From assembly GCA_016286055.1 (NCBI GenBank), contig JAEERW010000009.1, forward strand, positions 92,592 to 156,591: a stretch of DNA of 64,000 nt. The letters are read 5' to 3'. This document shows, in pieces, positions 60,756 to 64,000 of the stretch. Below the pieces are notes generated by a model. That model ran no database searches and was not told the origin of the DNA. It saw only the letters and a list, made by a program, of their open reading frames with translations. This DNA is from Bacteroidales bacterium (GTDB lineage Bacteria > Bacteroidota > Bacteroidia > Bacteroidales > UBA3824). Every line of letters starts with the position of its first letter. Position 1 is the first letter of the stretch. Position numbers and translations under genes: made by a program.

Positions 60756-63700
60756 TTATTCAACAATAAGTTTAAATCCTGATTTTTCGCCGCCATTGAT
60801 TAGCGAGCCAGAGTAAATACCCGAAGGAAGGGCGATTTGTGTGGTTTTGCTTACAGCCGTAAGTTGCTTAACAAGCGAACCGTTCGACGAGAATATCTTT
60901 ATGGTATAGTCGCCGCCGTCGGTGTAGTTTTCGATTTCTATTGTAAGAGTTTCGCCTTTCTTGGCAGGATTGGGATATACCTTTACGCTCTGTTTCTGTG
61001 CCTTGGCTGTAACAAGTTTTACAGGGCACGACATAAACTCTTTGCCATCGGTGGTGGTGATTTTTACGGTGTACTTACCGCTGAGGGTAGCCTCGTAGTA
61101 ATGACCTAAAGTTGCGCCCGAAATTGCGTTACCATCCTTGTACCACTGGTAAGATGCAAAGTTGCCATCGTGATTGTCGGCAAGGAGCATATCGGTGTAG
61201 AGCTGCACGGCAGCCGGACGGGGAATGTTGGCGGTGATGGTGATGGTTGATTCAAATGGACGGTACATTTCAGGGTTGGCACTTACGAATAATACCTTGC
61301 CGGTGTAGACGCCACTCTCGATATTATCAGGAATGGTTATAACAATTGAGCCTTCGCCGTTTTTTTCTATTGTGCCGTTAACAGCAGGAATAACATCATT
61401 AGGGAATGAAAGTTTAAATTCTGACGCTTCGCCTCGGGTAATTTTAAAATCGATTGTAACAGTTTTTTCGCTACCGTTGCAATAGTTGTCGGCACTGGCG
61501 GGGAACGAAACCTCGCCGTTGAGTTCGGCTTCGATTGGTTCACGAAGGTCTTCCCACTGGGCAGTAAGGGTGATATTCTCGGCAGGCATTGCCTTGGGAA
61601 CTTCATTGTCGCCATATTTCCATCCTTTAAATTCGTAGCCGACACGGGATGGTTCGGGAAGATTATCTATCGGGGCGTTTTCTTTAAGCAACATAGGGTC
61701 GATGTTTATATCATCGAATTTTGTGTCAAAAGTGATGGAATAACCTGTTTCCCAATGCGCATAATACCATCGGTTGCCACGGCTACCTTTTTTGATGGTA
61801 ATATCTTTCTCAGTGGGGATGTCTGCTGAAAGTCCAGTGGCTGAAGTTCCGGTCCAACCGGCAAAAACGTAGCCTTCTTTTTCGGGGTTTACGAGAGTAA
61901 CTTCGTCGTTTTCGGCAAACTCTTTCGGATTGGATTTTCCTTCGGGCAATTTGCCGCCATTAAGGTCGTAAAAGATTTTGTACCTCAGAGGATCTCCAAT
62001 GGCTGCATAGGTAAAAAAGCCAGGATTGCCATCCTCATCTACGTGGGCATATTGTTGACTCCATATCGCCTGATCAACATTCTCCGTTTCACCTTCCTTA
62101 TACGGATATCTGTAACCATTGCCACCAATCAAACTAATACAATCCCTAAACATCCAATTATATGTTTCAGTTTCACTTTCACAACTAAACTTATCAGAAA
62201 CAAAAATAGTATTCAGTTTAACTGCGGCACGTTCATTTGGGTCGCCGCCGCCAAGATCACCACCGAATAATCCAGCCAAATTGTCAATACTTTTAGTATC
62301 CCAAGTTCTCAAGTCAAGTACCTCAATGCTGGGACATCCACGAAATAATGTCTGCAGGCTAGTACGATCTGCTTTTAGAAAGTTAAAATCGCCATTTATT
62401 TTAACATCCTTTAGAGAAGAACAGTTTTGGAATCCAAACGACAAACTAAATATATCAGAAAAAGGAGATCTGCCAAAAGACACTTCGCTCATATCAACTG
62501 TGGTGAGTGACGTACAATCTTTAAACATATAACCACAATCTCCTCCCAAGTGTATTCCACTTAGTTTTACGCTCTGTAGATTTGGAGATCCACAGAACAT
62601 AGCGTTAGCATCAGCAAACACACCATCATCGCCTTTCCAACCGTCAAATTCTACGCTTTCTAACTTTTGGCATTGATAAAACATGCTTCTCATGTCATTA
62701 ATCTTATTACCTCCAAAGTTAGTAATTTTTAAATTTTTGACACCACTTTCGCGGAACATTTCTTTAACAAAAAGAACGTTAGTAGCATTCCAATCTTTAA
62801 ATTCAAGATCTACTCCTACGTCGGTAGAGAAAGCGTTCTGAAACATACCAGTCATCAACTGAACTTTACTAAAATTTAATTTGTTTAAAATTGGTTGAAT
62901 CGCCTTCTGAGTAAGAGACCTGCAACCCAAAAACATCCGTGACATATCATTCACTTCACGAGTGTTTATTTCATCAAGTCCTTGTATTTCTGTCAGGTTA
63001 GTAAAGCCTTGAAACCATTGATAACAAGATTTTAATGGTTTGGTGTTATTCACATAGTTGATAAAATTATCTTCAAACACCACTTTTTTAGCATCATAAC
63101 TCTTACTAGACCAGTAAGGCTCAAGATGTTCACAAAACGTAAAATGTCCTTCATCTTCATAAGAAGTATTAACTTCTTCATATTGCGAATTTAAATTACC
63201 AACTGTGGCTGGGTCGTGTGTAAACTTTTTATCATCGTATTTAAAGTAAAAGGTTCCGGCGGCTTCATCGTAATAAGTGTAGGCTGTAGTGATGGAAAGA
63301 TTAGCCGTAATGGATTTGATAGTGGTCTCTTTTAATATTTCTATACCGATGTATCCATAGCCAGCATCTACCTCATTGGCTTTATAATTTAGTTTTCCAT
63401 CGTCAACAAAATGATATGTCCACATGTCAGGATGAATTTCATTTAATAAATCAACATCAAAAGCGTAAATACGATAATTACCATTTAGTGTACCTGAAAT
63501 TTCAATCCCAATTTCATCCTCTGGATTATTTACAGGCATTTTTAGGATGACACCCGGACTGAATTTTAAACCTCCTGTTTCTGACGTTATTGTTTGACCA
63601 TTTGCTTCCACTATCAACTTCACATTATCTGTATTGGACTCAACATAAATAGCATCGTCACTTTCACTACATGCCAAGGTTTGAGTTCGGGAATTTCCTG

Positions 63701-63809
63701 TAGAAAAATTCCACGAAGCAGTAAATTTGTCAGTTTGCGCAAAACTTCCTAAAGGGAATAGGATTGACAACAAAAAAAGGATTAAAAATAAACAAGGTTT
63801 GGTTTTCAT
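60756..63809 (-). CDS. BspA-like surface protein with type IX secretion sorting domain
   Basis: A 1017-residue exported protein. Signal peptide about 1-24. A beta-rich N-terminal part to about 220 is followed by BspA/DUF285-type leucine-rich repeats to about 590: MSRMFLGCRSL, MTGMFQNAF, VKEMFRES, MRSMFYQCQKL, GYMFKDCTSL. Two InlB B-like (Listeria-Bacteroides) repeats come next (VFAGWTG; FKGWKYGDNE), then Ig-like beta domains. The last 75 residues are a type A sorting domain: VKVYPNPAKKGE, YTIKIFSSNGSLVKQL, LPSGIYSGSL and FKLIVE. Such domains direct export by the type IX system and are removed. Likely adhesin role, anchored on the cell surface. The promoter is beside a G9 tract. Confidence 0.9.
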   Translation of the reverse strand: MKTKPCLFLILFLLSILFPLGSFAQTDKFTASWNFSTGNSRTQTLACSESDDAIYVESNTDNVKLIVEANGQTITSETGGLKFSPGVILKMPVNNPEDEIGIEISGTLNGNYRIYAFDVDLLNEIHPDMWTYHFVDDGKLNYKANEVDAGYGYIGIEILKETTIKSITANLSITTAYTYYDEAAGTFYFKYDDKKFTHDPATVGNLNSQYEEVNTSYEDEGHFTFCEHLEPYWSSKSYDAKKVVFEDNFINYVNNTKPLKSCYQWFQGFTNLTEIQGLDEINTREVNDMSRMFLGCRSLTQKAIQPILNKLNFSKVQLMTGMFQNAFSTDVGVDLEFKDWNATNVLFVKEMFRESGVKNLKITNFGGNKINDMRSMFYQCQKLESVEFDGWKGDDGVFADANAMFCGSPNLQSVKLSGIHLGGDCGYMFKDCTSLTTVDMSEVSFGRSPFSDIFSLSFGFQNCSSLKDVKINGDFNFLKADRTSLQTLFRGCPSIEVLDLRTWDTKSIDNLAGLFGGDLGGGDPNERAAVKLNTIFVSDKFSCESETETYNWMFRDCISLIGGNGYRYPYKEGETENVDQAIWSQQYAHVDEDGNPGFFTYAAIGDPLRYKIFYDLNGGKLPEGKSNPKEFAENDEVTLVNPEKEGYVFAGWTGTSATGLSADIPTEKDITIKKGSRGNRWYYAHWETGYSITFDTKFDDINIDPMLLKENAPIDNLPEPSRVGYEFKGWKYGDNEVPKAMPAENITLTAQWEDLREPIEAELNGEVSFPASADNYCNGSEKTVTIDFKITRGEASEFKLSFPNDVIPAVNGTIEKNGEGSIVITIPDNIESGVYTGKVLFVSANPEMYRPFESTITITANIPRPAAVQLYTDMLLADNHDGNFASYQWYKDGNAISGATLGHYYEATLSGKYTVKITTTDGKEFMSCPVKLVTAKAQKQSVKVYPNPAKKGETLTIEIENYTDGGDYTIKIFSSNGSLVKQLTAVSKTTQIALPSGIYSGSLINGGEKSGFKLIVE

Positions 63810-63877
63810 AAATACAAAAATTTAATAGTTTATAAAATTAAGTTGACTATACCGCCCGTGTATATCGAACGATGAGG

Positions 63878-63908
63878 CAAAGGTATGGAGTTTTTTGATA
63901 ATATCAAT
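63878..63908 (-). promoter_or_regulatory. Promoter of the BspA-like gene
   Basis: On minus ATTG (63908-63905; one mismatch to TTTG), 19 bp, TACCTTTG (63885-63878). The leader is about 65 nt. A G9/C9 tract lies 2 bp upstream of the -33 box. Confidence 0.6.
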
Positions 63909-63910
63909 AA

Positions 63911-63919
63911 GGGGGGGGG
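63911..63919. repeat. Nine-G homopolymer next to a surface-protein promoter
   Basis: G9 on plus (C9 on minus), the longest G/C homopolymer I see in the window. It lies 2 bp upstream of the -33 box of the BspA-like gene. Tracts of this length are prone to slipped-strand changes in length. Beyond it, 63920-64000 shows no gene. Confidence 0.85.
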
Positions 63920-64000
63920 AAAAAATAATTAGTTGAGATGTAAACCAAAATAAAAAAAACATCGTTATAATTAGCGGTCAACACCCAAAAATACCAGTTC

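Noticed and set aside
1..64000. CRISPR arrays, tRNA or rRNA genes, insertion sequences, prophage
   Set aside because: No regularly spaced repeats, no cloverleaf-like sequences with CCA-type ends, no rRNA stretches, and no transposase, integrase or phage structural genes were seen.

Overview
The window is a chromosomal segment from a Bacteroidota organism, most likely an uncultured member of the Bacteroidales. The case rests on four points. Intergenic regions repeatedly carry the Bacteroidota sigma promoter (TTTG, about 19 bp, TAnnTTTG). Shine-Dalgarno sequences are almost absent. Gene content is typical of the order: a TamL-like Omp85 protein, the rsfS-ftsH-cdsA block, a UpxY capsule antiterminator, a SusC/TonB-type receptor with a carboxypeptidase-like N-terminal domain, and lysyl-tRNA synthetase with a C-terminal extension. 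Finally, the last surface protein has a type IX secretion sorting domain. No rRNA, tRNA, CRISPR array, transposase or integrase is visible.

Layout. Positions 1-9766 (+ strand) hold an Omp85 protein cut by the window edge, then ksgA, rsfS, ftsH, an unusual five-repeat DUF2007-like protein, cdsA, psd, a PAP2 phosphatase and a YdjM-like membrane protein: ribosome maturation, membrane proteolysis and phospholipid synthesis. Positions 9822-12345 (-) hold a zinc-ribbon threonine-synthase-like PLP enzyme beside a double-VOC protein; rimO follows on + (12479-13777).

Positions 14033-37232 (-) form one long surface-polysaccharide locus. Read 5' to 3' it starts with the antiterminator UpxY. It then carries a winged-helix-like protein, a formylglycine-enzyme-fold lipoprotein, a GT4, an IspD-like/SDR/LicD polyol-phosphate module, a Wzy polymerase, a sialyltransferase-like enzyme, a PglC-like/PglD-like pair, a Wzx flippase, a pyruvyltransferase, and NeuB-like plus NeuA-HAD enzymes for a nonulosonic acid. 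Next come a CBS-phosphomannose-isomerase fusion, a DegT aminotransferase, YraN, an aldolase, a decarboxylase, a second initiating phosphoglycosyltransferase, a BCAT-like aminotransferase and two GT2 enzymes. A candidate Panacea-type toxin-antitoxin pair with its own promoter interrupts the nonulosonate genes. Diverging from upxY is a second polymerase with a large extracytoplasmic insertion (37338-39128). The nonulosonate genes fit best with Kdn made through Kdn-9-phosphate: a mannose-6-phosphate source, a synthase without SAF domain and a fused phosphatase are present, while a UDP-GlcNAc 2-epimerase is not.

Positions 39182-64000 return to core and cell-envelope genes: acyl-CoA ligase with its XRE-cupin regulator, a Tim44-like protein, lpxB, a small barrel protein, a degenerate M16 protein, a degenerate acetyl-xylan-esterase-like protein, a PAS histidine kinase, gmk, lysS, two tiny proteins (one a 49-residue two-helix membrane protein), a TonB-type receptor, a TPR protein, hemH, hemG, an OmpA-family protein and a BspA-like type IX cargo protein whose promoter lies beside a nine-G tract.
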